From IMG/VR virus record IMGVR_UViG_3300020436_000082, positions 1 to 26,004 of that record: DNA of 26,004 nucleotides. One strand, 5' to 3'. The notes under the pieces are model-generated. The model saw nothing but the letters and a program-made list of their open reading frames with translations. It made no database searches and had not been told where the DNA came from. Each line of letters opens with the position of its first letter. The stretch's first letter is position 1. The translations under genes and the position numbers were made by a program. Origin of the DNA: a virus. Shown one piece after another: positions 19,063 to 26,004 of this stretch.

Positions 19063-20307
19063 CTAGTCAGGTAGATTGATTTTGTTGCTAGTTGTGTTTT
19101 CATTACTTTTTTTCAAGTAATCATTAACATCTATCTTTGTTAAATTTTCTATTTTTCGACCTTGTTTAAAAGCATTTATGTTAGTTCCTAGTTCAATAAT
19201 TAATCTTTCAATATTAGCGCGAACTGTACTTCCTCTTGTTGTTATACCTGGAACAACTTGGCTTAAATAAAGATCAATTTCTTCTTGATTTGCTGTTGCT
19301 CCTGTTCTTTTTCTAAGTCTAAGGTCAACTAAATTTTGTATTGCATTATATAATCTTTGTGCATCACCACTTGTAGACCTACCCATTGATGATCCAGAAA
19401 GAACTGCTACACCTTGATTATACTCTCCACCCTGCAAATCACCATCAAACATAATATCTATGATTGTTTTTATATCATTTGACGCTGATGCAGCATCTGA
19501 TACAAAAGATGCTTCTTGTTCAGTCAATTTAGCCTGTTTTGTAACTATTGGTTCTTTAGCAATAGGTTCTTTAACTTGATTTTCATTACCATTTAGAATT
19601 GTATTTAAATCAATACCAGGTATTTGTAATACTTCTGTATTACCTGTAGTTGGATTTATTCTATTCAAATTTGTTGGTTTTCCTAAAATAGCAGCTAAAC
19701 CCTTAAGTTCTTGGTTTTCTGCATTTGTTCTATTGGGTTTGCCAGATAGTTCTATTGCTCGGTTCAGCATATTTGCCGAACTACCCATGCTACCTGTTTG
19801 TGAGCCGCTTATGTTTTTAATTGACCCACTTATAGATCCTTGTTGATAAACCTGACCTCTGCTTGTATCAAGTCCTCGTGCATTCGCTTGTTCTTTTGAT
19901 AAGGTTCTAAATGTTTCAGTAGGTTTTGTAGTTGCTTTTGTAGCTTCTGTAGATATTGCTATTGGCAATGCTTGTTCTGGAAACTGTCGTGCAAAATTAG
20001 CAAGAATAGGAGTTGAACTCATATCAATTCCGCTTAAAGCATTTGCTAATTGATTTTGATATTTGTCCTCTCGATCCGCTAAACGATCTCCTGCTTGTCT
20101 TTGTAAATATGCGCCTACTAATGCCTGTGATAATCTTCCTAGCCCTTGTAATGGTGTTCTAACAGGTGCTGTTGATAGGCCCTGTTGCATTAATTGTTGC
20201 CCTAAAATTCTTGATGGATCAGTTTGAAAACTTGGCATAAGTTGTTGAAAACGCATAGAAGGTTGCCTTCTTCTAGCCATAAGCGCTTGTGCAAGTGTGT
20301 TTACCAT
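19063..20307 (-). CDS. Putative virion/ejection protein, Gln/Asn-rich (414 residues)
   Basis: It starts at ATG 20307, whose GAGG ribosome binding site lies in the last codons of the gene upstream. The N-terminus MVNTLAQALMARRRQPSMRF is rich in Gln, Arg and Met; a Gln/Ser/Thr-rich middle and a helical C-terminal domain (EEIDLYLSQVVPGITTRG, VRANIERLIIELGTNINAFK) follow. The first 15 residues weakly resemble the tag of the two polyvalent proteins (MVNGLQQRLLAQ). The gene sits among presumed internal virion proteins. No named family is recognised with certainty. Confidence 0.6.
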   Translation of the reverse strand: MVNTLAQALMARRRQPSMRFQQLMPSFQTDPSRILGQQLMQQGLSTAPVRTPLQGLGRLSQALVGAYLQRQAGDRLADREDKYQNQLANALSGIDMSSTPILANFARQFPEQALPIAISTEATKATTKPTETFRTLSKEQANARGLDTSRGQVYQQGSISGSIKNISGSQTGSMGSSANMLNRAIELSGKPNRTNAENQELKGLAAILGKPTNLNRINPTTGNTEVLQIPGIDLNTILNGNENQVKEPIAKEPIVTKQAKLTEQEASFVSDAASASNDIKTIIDIMFDGDLQGGEYNQGVAVLSGSSMGRSTSGDAQRLYNAIQNLVDLRLRKRTGATANQEEIDLYLSQVVPGITTRGSTVRANIERLIIELGTNINAFKQGRKIENLTKIDVNDYLKKSNENTTSNKINLPD

Positions 20308-20310
20308 TTT

Positions 20311-21534
20311 TTACCTCAATAAATATGCTGATCCAAGACTACCTGCTAATCCAAATAATCCGCCTAAATTAGATGCTTGATTTGCCATTGCTTGATTATA
20401 AGCATTGTTGGCAGCATTTTGACTTATTCCAAAAGAACCTGTTACATCTACACCAGCAGGTGCAAAGAAATTAGGTTGTCGTATTTGTGGGCCACCTAAT
20501 AATGCCGCTAATTCATTAAAAGCTAAGTTTCTTGTTGCTAATCGCTCCTGGATTTCTCTTTGCCTTCTTTGATTTGCAAGTTGATTTGATAATAATTGAT
20601 CTGCGATTTGCTGTTGTCTTGCAGCATTTTGCAAACTTACATTTGCGGCTTGTTGACCAAACTGTTGTCCTTGTGCTGCTAAGCCAAATTCACCTGCCGC
20701 AGCTCTTTCACCAAACAACTGTCCTCTAGCTTGTCTTTGTTGACCAAATACACGATCTGCTTCTTGTCCTGCTGCTAAAGTTGCCTGTTGTGCTAAGCGT
20801 TGTTGTTGTTCGCCTTGCTGAGTTTCTAACCGATTGATTGCATCGTTATATGCTTCAGATGTTATAGGTATTCCACGATTTGCAAGATTTTGTTGTAAAT
20901 CCTCTCTTTGTCTAGCAAACTCAGGCGCTAACAAACCCATCTGTCTATTAAATAATGTTTGCTCAATATTGCTTCTTAATGCAACAGGATCATTAGATAA
21001 CTCAGGCAAACCCTGTGTATCTAATCCTGTAGGTTGCTGAATATCAGATGTAATATTTTGTTGAAATTGTTGTAAATTTTGTGTTGGGTCAATGTCTTGC
21101 GCTTGACTTATACCTGCTAATGAAGGTGCAGATTGAAATGGGTTTGCCATTTGTTGTTCTGCCACAGGGTCGGATATTGTGCCTGCTAAATTTGGGCTAG
21201 GTCTAGGAACTGCTTGTGGTTGCCCTTTTGCACCTGACATAGCAGGCATACCTGGTTGAATACGATCAAATGCTAAATTACCTAATCCTAAACCTACACC
21301 TTCTTGAATTGCCTGTAACTGTGTTTGAAAAGGTGTTTGCTCTGTAAATGCAGCAGATTGCACATTTTCACCCTCTGGAGGTCTGCCTTGCACAAACTGA
21401 CCTTGATCGCCTACATATCCAAACAATAAATTACCAGCAGGCGTAAACTGTGTAATTCTATTTTGATCTGCCTGTGCTTGTATTAGGGCATTAGGGTCTG
21501 GTACTGGCGGTGCAGATGGTCTTGATTTTCCCAT
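20311..21534 (-). CDS. Putative internal virion protein, Gln/Ala-rich coiled (407 residues)
   Basis: The N-terminus MGKSRPSAPPVPDPNALIQA then QADQNRITQFTPAGNLLFGY is a signature of a widespread group of phage virion proteins (PPxPDPxxxxxAQxxxN...TPxGNLxY) lying between tail and internal protein genes. A Pro/Gln-rich linker leads to a long helical Gln/Ala/Arg-rich part (about 180-340) with coiled-coil character. The Gly/Ala-rich end (LGGLFGLAGSLGSAYLLR) could touch a membrane. It probably sits in the capsid or tail hub and is expelled at infection. AGGA lies upstream of ATG 21534. Confidence 0.65.
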   Translation of the reverse strand: MGKSRPSAPPVPDPNALIQAQADQNRITQFTPAGNLLFGYVGDQGQFVQGRPPEGENVQSAAFTEQTPFQTQLQAIQEGVGLGLGNLAFDRIQPGMPAMSGAKGQPQAVPRPSPNLAGTISDPVAEQQMANPFQSAPSLAGISQAQDIDPTQNLQQFQQNITSDIQQPTGLDTQGLPELSNDPVALRSNIEQTLFNRQMGLLAPEFARQREDLQQNLANRGIPITSEAYNDAINRLETQQGEQQQRLAQQATLAAGQEADRVFGQQRQARGQLFGERAAAGEFGLAAQGQQFGQQAANVSLQNAARQQQIADQLLSNQLANQRRQREIQERLATRNLAFNELAALLGGPQIRQPNFFAPAGVDVTGSFGISQNAANNAYNQAMANQASNLGGLFGLAGSLGSAYLLR

Positions 21535-21545
21535 GTTTTTATTTC

Positions 21546-21956
21546 CTATATAAATTTACACTCATTTTTAAGCATTCCCCATAGAATGCCATCGCTTTTA
21601 TCAAACAATCCACGCAACCTACCTTCTTTAGTAAATCCTAATTGTTTGTTCATTTTCATTGCTTTTGCATTATCCTCTGCACATAGCACCAACATTCGAT
21701 TAACTTTTAATTGAATAAATGGATAAGAAAATAATGCTCTTAATATGGGTTTTGTAGCCCAAAACTTTGATATACTCGCAATACTTGCTTCAATTTGATT
21801 ACCTCTAAAATCATGGTAAACAACCGCAGCAATCAGCTTATCATGCCGCATCACACCCAAAGCTTGTCCTGGTGAAAACCCTTGTTTTATCTCTAAAATA
21901 TTTGCAACCCATTTTTGCAGGTGCTGATCTTTAGAGTCGATTATAATTTGGTTCAT
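21546..21956 (-). CDS. GNAT-family acetyltransferase-like virion-cluster protein
   Basis: ATG 21956 (MNQIIIDSKDQHLQKWVANI) is chosen over a TTG 24 bases upstream; both lie in the end of the previous gene. The 136-residue product has the GNAT order: GQALGVMRHDKLIAAVVYHD (strands 2-3), RALFSYPFIQLKVNRMLVLC (strand 4, where acetyl-CoA usually binds), then AEDNAKAMKMNKQLGFTKEG, the typical final helix-strand of GNATs. Similar proteins occur in the structural region of T7-like phages (gp13-like) and marine podoviruses. Whether it acetylates anything is unknown; the classic QxxGxG loop is not clear. Confidence 0.7.
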   Translation of the reverse strand: MNQIIIDSKDQHLQKWVANILEIKQGFSPGQALGVMRHDKLIAAVVYHDFRGNQIEASIASISKFWATKPILRALFSYPFIQLKVNRMLVLCAEDNAKAMKMNKQLGFTKEGRLRGLFDKSDGILWGMLKNECKFI

Positions 21957-22452
21957 CAAACAATGCGTTTGCTGTAGCAATTAAAAAGGTAACTAAAAGA
22001 GCGACTATTAAAACTACACCAAAAAAAACCATTGATCCTATTTTAACAGTTTCAACTAATTCATGGTGTTTTCGTATGCGTTCTTTTTTTATTTTTTCTT
22101 GTTCAATTCGTATTTGCTCTTTTTCTTTAGCGTGAGCTTCTACTATCTCTTGGAAAAAACCAGGATAAAAACGAGTGTCAAGCATAAAACGCAGCTCATC
22201 GCGTTGCTCTTTCATCAGTTGTTTTTGTATTTTTAAATCTGCGTGTTTTTTAAAACCAAGCTGCTCACTTACACTTACACTACTTGATTTGGACATTTCT
22301 TTGTTTATAAAATCCTCAGCCTGCAAAAAATCTGTTACAGATTTGCTAATGCTTTGGACATCTGAAATACCTTCTTTTGCTGATTTTACAAATTCAAATG
22401 CACCTTTTGCCGCAGTAACAGCAGCAATAATTGTTGTAATTGGCTCTGGCAT
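21931..22452 (-). CDS. Coiled-coil protein with C-terminal membrane anchor (173 residues)
   Basis: MPEPITTIIAAVTAAKGAFE opens a hydrophobic Ala-rich helix. A long charged helix follows, dense in Lys/Glu (EAHAKEKEQIRIEQEKIKKE, about 105-130), then one membrane span VFFGVVLIVALLVTFLIATA (about 142-162). Start and tail-fibre stop form TAATG. This build is common near tail and internal virion genes of marine phages. A role in ejection or lysis is possible, but no family function is known to me. Confidence 0.65.
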   Translation of the reverse strand: MPEPITTIIAAVTAAKGAFEFVKSAKEGISDVQSISKSVTDFLQAEDFINKEMSKSSSVSVSEQLGFKKHADLKIQKQLMKEQRDELRFMLDTRFYPGFFQEIVEAHAKEKEQIRIEQEKIKKERIRKHHELVETVKIGSMVFFGVVLIVALLVTFLIATANALFDEPNYNRL

Positions 22453-24809
22453 TAACCTTCTAATGCTTTAATTCTTTTTTCATAGTCTGCACATTTAGCA
22501 GAGAGTTCTTTTATACCAGCTACTAATAATGGGATAACTCCTTGATATTCTAATTGATAATATGTATTGCTAGTTTCATTTCCATCATTGTTTATTTCTG
22601 GCACTTCACTAACTACGTCTGGAAAGTTATTAAGAAAATCTTGTGCAATTAAAAATGACCTACGAACATCATCTTTATCACCATCTCTTTTTGTACCTTT
22701 TGCAATTTTTACATCACCAACATCTTTTCCATCTGGTACTTGACCATCATCTTTTTCTTCTTGTGTATATAAAACATCTGATTCATAAGTTTTTGTTACT
22801 TTATATTTACCAATAACAGCTCGTAATTTATTTATTTTTTCTTCTGCATTAGTAATATTTTCAATTATATCTTTTTTTCGTTCATCTGAAACTGAACCGA
22901 AGCTATTTCCATCGTGTGCAAGACTTACACCATTAGCGCCATTGATTATAAAAAATTGATGACTTGAATTTGATGAAATCAAAGCTGTATCAGCATCACT
23001 AGAATTAGATTTAATTCTAACTTCAGGAGCAGCAGAACCTGTAACATTTAAACTTACCTGTGTTCCTCCAAATTGACCACTCTTATCAGGTGCTGTTGTT
23101 CCAACTCCAACGTGTTCACCAGTAACAACTAATCTGGCAGCACCCTCACTTAATAATTTTATGCCACCACTATTTCCTGTAGCAGAACCAATATTTATAT
23201 TGTCTGGGTCATATATCCATGCTTCACCTGCACTTGCTCCATGTGCATTATAACTTGAGCCTAATTTACTAATTTGTAATGTTTTGCTGTTTTCTGCATT
23301 TGTTATATCTATTCCAATCGCTGTTGCATTACTTCCCTCAACATCTAAAACATTTCCAGGAGAGGTTGTGCCAATTCCCACATTTCCATTTGATTTAATT
23401 GTCATTTTTGTTGTGGCTGTTTCACTAGCACCTGTCATAAAATCTAGTGATGTTGCATTGGAACTAGAACTAAAATCACCCTCTGAGCGTGCTTGTATGC
23501 TTGCTGCAACTAATTGTGCATCACCTGTACTACTTTCATCTGGAGCAACAAAACTTACAACTCCTAATTTGTCGTCTGCGGCAATATCGTTATCACCTGC
23601 CGCTAATAATAATGTTGGAAATTTGTCATCACCACTAGCAGCGTGTTTTAAAGTAAGCCCAGAATCTGCAACATGGGTAAGTGTAATTTCATTATCATCA
23701 CCAAAAGACACTACAGCGCCATCTGCTAAAAATAAATCAGAGAATTGTAATGAACTTGTACCTAAAGCAGCACCATCTTGTGCATCAGGAACAAATGAGG
23801 TTTCTGCTGTAAAAGTATTTGTTCTAATCCCTGATGTACCATTATCAATTGCACCAAATCCACTTGTAATTGAACCTGAATCTAATGCACCTGTTGTTAC
23901 AATGCTTGAACTTCCTGCAGCAGCAGAAGCGCCTATGTCTGATAAAACCTCTGACGTACTACGACTTTCTAAACCATTCGCTGTAAAACGTGCATATTCA
24001 TCATCAGCAACCGATGCACTATCTATTTTTACTGCATTTGTATTAGAGATACCGAAAGTTAATGAAGCCTGACCGCCTATATCAGATAACACCTCTGCTG
24101 CACTTCGACCTTCAATGCTTGTGCCATCTACTTTTAGAAAATCATTGTCTGCTATACCACTTGTTGCAACAAGTACATTTCCATTACTAATACCTGTAGA
24201 TAGGGTTGCTGTTGTTGTAATTGCGCTTCCATTTAAGGTCATTGCATCCGCTTCGAGCGTTCCATCTATATCTGCGTTTCCTGAAATATCTAGGCTTGCT
24301 CCATCAATTTCTGAAGCAACTGTTAGATTTCCTGCTACTGTCATTGTTGAATTGGTTACTGTAGCATTTGGCGCAATCGTTAAATGTGTAACATAAGTGC
24401 CTGCTGAAGCAATATCGTTTCCAAATGTAATTGTACCGCCATCTGCAACATTTAATTTCCATTCATCGCCTGCATCATCGCCCTGATCTGATTTTAAGAC
24501 TATACCTAATGCAGCACCTTCAACATTAGCTGCTATCTCTAAACTATCGTTTGTGGTTTCGTCATATTGAACAGTTATGTCTGAATTTGTACCAAAGGTA
24601 ATAGTTTTATTGTCTGGGATTGTTATTCCTTCAGCAAATGGTATTGCTGCAGTACAAGTCTGTGTCCCATCTTTTAAAATGGTTGTTGTTAATGCTGTTG
24701 CGATACCATCCATTTCAGCATCCATACGCGCTGCCTGGATTTTTATTCCATTATCTCGGTCATCTGTAAAATCGTGAACCCTTGAAAATGTGCCACTACT
24801 AAAAGGCAT
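22452..24809 (-). CDS. Tail fibre/spike with C-terminal S74 intramolecular chaperone
   Basis: A 785-residue protein. The N-terminus (MPFSSGTFSRVHDFTDDRDN, then GIKIQAARMDAEMDGIATAL) is a typical tail-attachment part. The long Gly/Ser/Asp-rich middle holds internal repeats: two SEVLSDIG-type units (about 235-295) and GNVGIGTTSPGNVLDVEG and GVGTTAP units, probably beta-helical. The last 145 residues are a peptidase S74 domain beginning GSVSDERKKDI (S641 D642 E643 R644), which trimerises, helps folding and cuts itself off before the Ser. It ends in a coiled coil (IKELSAKCADYEKRIKALEG). It likely binds the host surface. The start overlaps the tail hub stop (TAATG). Confidence 0.9.
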   Translation of the reverse strand: MPFSSGTFSRVHDFTDDRDNGIKIQAARMDAEMDGIATALTTTILKDGTQTCTAAIPFAEGITIPDNKTITFGTNSDITVQYDETTNDSLEIAANVEGAALGIVLKSDQGDDAGDEWKLNVADGGTITFGNDIASAGTYVTHLTIAPNATVTNSTMTVAGNLTVASEIDGASLDISGNADIDGTLEADAMTLNGSAITTTATLSTGISNGNVLVATSGIADNDFLKVDGTSIEGRSAAEVLSDIGGQASLTFGISNTNAVKIDSASVADDEYARFTANGLESRSTSEVLSDIGASAAAGSSSIVTTGALDSGSITSGFGAIDNGTSGIRTNTFTAETSFVPDAQDGAALGTSSLQFSDLFLADGAVVSFGDDNEITLTHVADSGLTLKHAASGDDKFPTLLLAAGDNDIAADDKLGVVSFVAPDESSTGDAQLVAASIQARSEGDFSSSSNATSLDFMTGASETATTKMTIKSNGNVGIGTTSPGNVLDVEGSNATAIGIDITNAENSKTLQISKLGSSYNAHGASAGEAWIYDPDNINIGSATGNSGGIKLLSEGAARLVVTGEHVGVGTTAPDKSGQFGGTQVSLNVTGSAAPEVRIKSNSSDADTALISSNSSHQFFIINGANGVSLAHDGNSFGSVSDERKKDIIENITNAEEKINKLRAVIGKYKVTKTYESDVLYTQEEKDDGQVPDGKDVGDVKIAKGTKRDGDKDDVRRSFLIAQDFLNNFPDVVSEVPEINNDGNETSNTYYQLEYQGVIPLLVAGIKELSAKCADYEKRIKALEG

Positions 24810-26004
24810 TAGATCGGCCCTCCTGGTATAAATTGAAAATTACTTGATAAAATGCTAATAACTTGTGTGGTCGTTGCCACTTTGATTCTTAAAGATGCAG
24901 AACGACCTAATCGCCCAACAACTTTTCTTTTTTGCACAATACCTGATCCTGTGGTATCCGCCCAAAAATCCTCATCCCATGTTGCTGTATCCCATGCAGC
25001 TAATTCCGATACAAACGAACTTGTTGATAAATTCAAACCGCTTGGCGCTTGTTGATCCACAGCAACGCCAAAATCAAAGTTTATATCACCTAATGCTTCT
25101 AACATAGGTGCAACACTTGTAAAACGCTTGACGGATGCTCTGTCGCCAAAATAATTGTAAGCAAAACTTAAATCTGCGGTAATATTAGCAGTTAAATCTG
25201 CTGTTCCGCCAACTTTGTAAACTTTACCGCCTTCTGTGCCAAAATAGGTATCACCATTAAAATTAGCAAAAACTGTCGCAGGAATATTTTGAAACAAAGA
25301 CCAGGCTCTTGTGATTGGATTAAAAATATGTTGATTGTAGGCGTCTGTGCTATCACCTGTTGGATGATTAAAATATAGTTTGCTACCATCTGCTGCTAAA
25401 TGTATTTGCCAACCCTTACTTGTTGATGTTTTGGCAACTGCAGCAATGACTGTACCTCTTATTTTTTCTGATATTGCTGCTGCTTTATTGCCTGCAAGGT
25501 CTTGTCTAAATACTTGAGATAATGGCAAATATCCTTCTCTGGTAATTACAATTAAATCACCGCCTAATTTTGCCATACCGCGCTTTTCATTGACAGGTTC
25601 AGCAATACGAAATGTACCATTCAAAGAAAAGTCAGAGCTAGGATTGCTACCTGAATAAACCAATACTTCACCGCTTGACATCATTAATACTAATAAGTCG
25701 TCAACACCCTCGCCGCCATCTATTGATAATGTGCCAATTTGAATTAGATTGCCGCCAAGTGTAGAAACCAAACCTACAGGAAATTTAGTAAAGTTTCCTG
25801 CATGGGTATCGACTGTCGCTGAGTAATAAAAGTTTTGATCTGATCCTGTAAAATAATAAACTCTATTCTTAAAAACATGGACACCAGTTAGATTATTGCT
25901 TGATACAGAATCTGATAAAGTAATTGTTAAATCACTTGCACTTGATCCATTCCAGGAAAACGGCGCATTAGCACCACTTGGCACAACTAAAGTTAAATTA
26001 TTAA
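24809..26004 (-). CDS. P22 gp10-like tail hub/DNA-stabilisation protein (5' end outside window)
   Basis: The frame stays open to the window edge; an internal GTG at 25984 could be a start, but the frame before it (NNLTLVVPSGANAPFSWNG) looks like family sequence, so the gene is cut by the edge. Visible blocks are TGVHVFKNRVYYFTGSDQNF, then FTKFPVGLVSTLGGNLIQIG, GVDDLLVLMMSSGEVLVYSG, GGDLIVITREGYLPLSQVF and GWQIHLAADGSKLYFNHP. These are repeated propeller-like blades of the phage tail-hub family related to P22 gp10. It plugs the portal channel and joins the head to the fibre. It is coupled to the fibre gene by TAATG. Confidence 0.75.
   Translation of the reverse strand, partial: NNLTLVVPSGANAPFSWNGSSASDLTITLSDSVSSNNLTGVHVFKNRVYYFTGSDQNFYYSATVDTHAGNFTKFPVGLVSTLGGNLIQIGTLSIDGGEGVDDLLVLMMSSGEVLVYSGSNPSSDFSLNGTFRIAEPVNEKRGMAKLGGDLIVITREGYLPLSQVFRQDLAGNKAAAISEKIRGTVIAAVAKTSTSKGWQIHLAADGSKLYFNHPTGDSTDAYNQHIFNPITRAWSLFQNIPATVFANFNGDTYFGTEGGKVYKVGGTADLTANITADLSFAYNYFGDRASVKRFTSVAPMLEALGDINFDFGVAVDQQAPSGLNLSTSSFVSELAAWDTATWDEDFWADTTGSGIVQKRKVVGRLGRSASLRIKVATTTQVISILSSNFQFIPGGPI

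Noticed and set aside
23284-24072. 262-residue plus-strand frame opposite the tail fibre gene
   Set aside because: It is a mirror of the Gly/Ser/Asp-rich repeats of the fibre gene. It has low-complexity Ser/Ala/Pro/Val content and no motif.
22452-24809. Diversity-generating retroelement target in the tail fibre
   Set aside because: No reverse transcriptase or template-repeat pair is visible in the window, and the C-terminus is a regular S74 chaperone.
1-26004. CRISPR arrays or insertion sequences
   Set aside because: No regularly spaced long repeats and no transposase motifs were seen. Repeats found are short and linked to att, origin and packaging regions.

Overview
The window is almost wholly covered by genes of a temperate, podovirus-like phage. 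It is AT-rich, very compact, and joined by many TAATG/ATGA stop-start overlaps. Structural genes are cut at both edges: portal at the left, a P22 gp10-like tail protein at the right. A tRNA-Lys 3'-end fragment beside the integrase operon sits in the middle of phage genes. This suggests a free or circular phage genome carrying attP rather than a prophage with host flanks. The host is not shown. Low GC, the tRNA-Lys(UUU) fragment and the style of several proteins fit a low-GC marine alphaproteobacterium, but that is inference. Major capsid, scaffold and connector genes are absent and probably lie outside the window, between portal and tail hub.

Minus-strand block 1-8891, read right to left: a Cro-like regulator, an Hjc-like nuclease, two zinc-ribbon microproteins, a small unknown protein, a replication initiator with a probable origin inside its gene, an HTH protein, small terminase, a noncoding stretch rich in TGCAACC repeats, two tiny lysine-rich proteins, two large polyvalent proteins (ADP-ribosyltransferase type, then HExxH metallopeptidase type), large terminase, and the start of portal. 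The two polyvalent proteins share a conserved N-terminus of about 50 residues but have unrelated bodies. I read the shared part as a virion-loading or ejection tag on two injected effectors.

Plus-strand block 9010-12106: a winged-helix regulator, a CI-like repressor with no visible S24 protease site, a RecB/Cas4-type PD-(D/E)XK nuclease with two unknown partners, and a stand-alone LexA-type DNA-binding domain. It meets the minus-strand integrase operon tail to tail.

Integration region 12103-14803: a tyrosine integrase preceded by four small genes and a near-consensus promoter, then an attP with a tRNA-Lys 3' core flanked on both sides by two families of short repeats. A terminator lies just beyond the restored tRNA end.

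Minus-strand late block 26004-14804, read right to left: gp10-like tail protein, tail fibre with an S74 self-cleaving chaperone, a membrane coiled-coil protein, a GNAT acetyltransferase, three large putative ejection/internal virion proteins, an EF-hand membrane protein, a small unknown protein, a holin, a T4-type lysozyme, and a run of very basic small proteins. No DNA polymerase or replicative helicase is visible, so replication probably relies on host enzymes recruited by the initiator.
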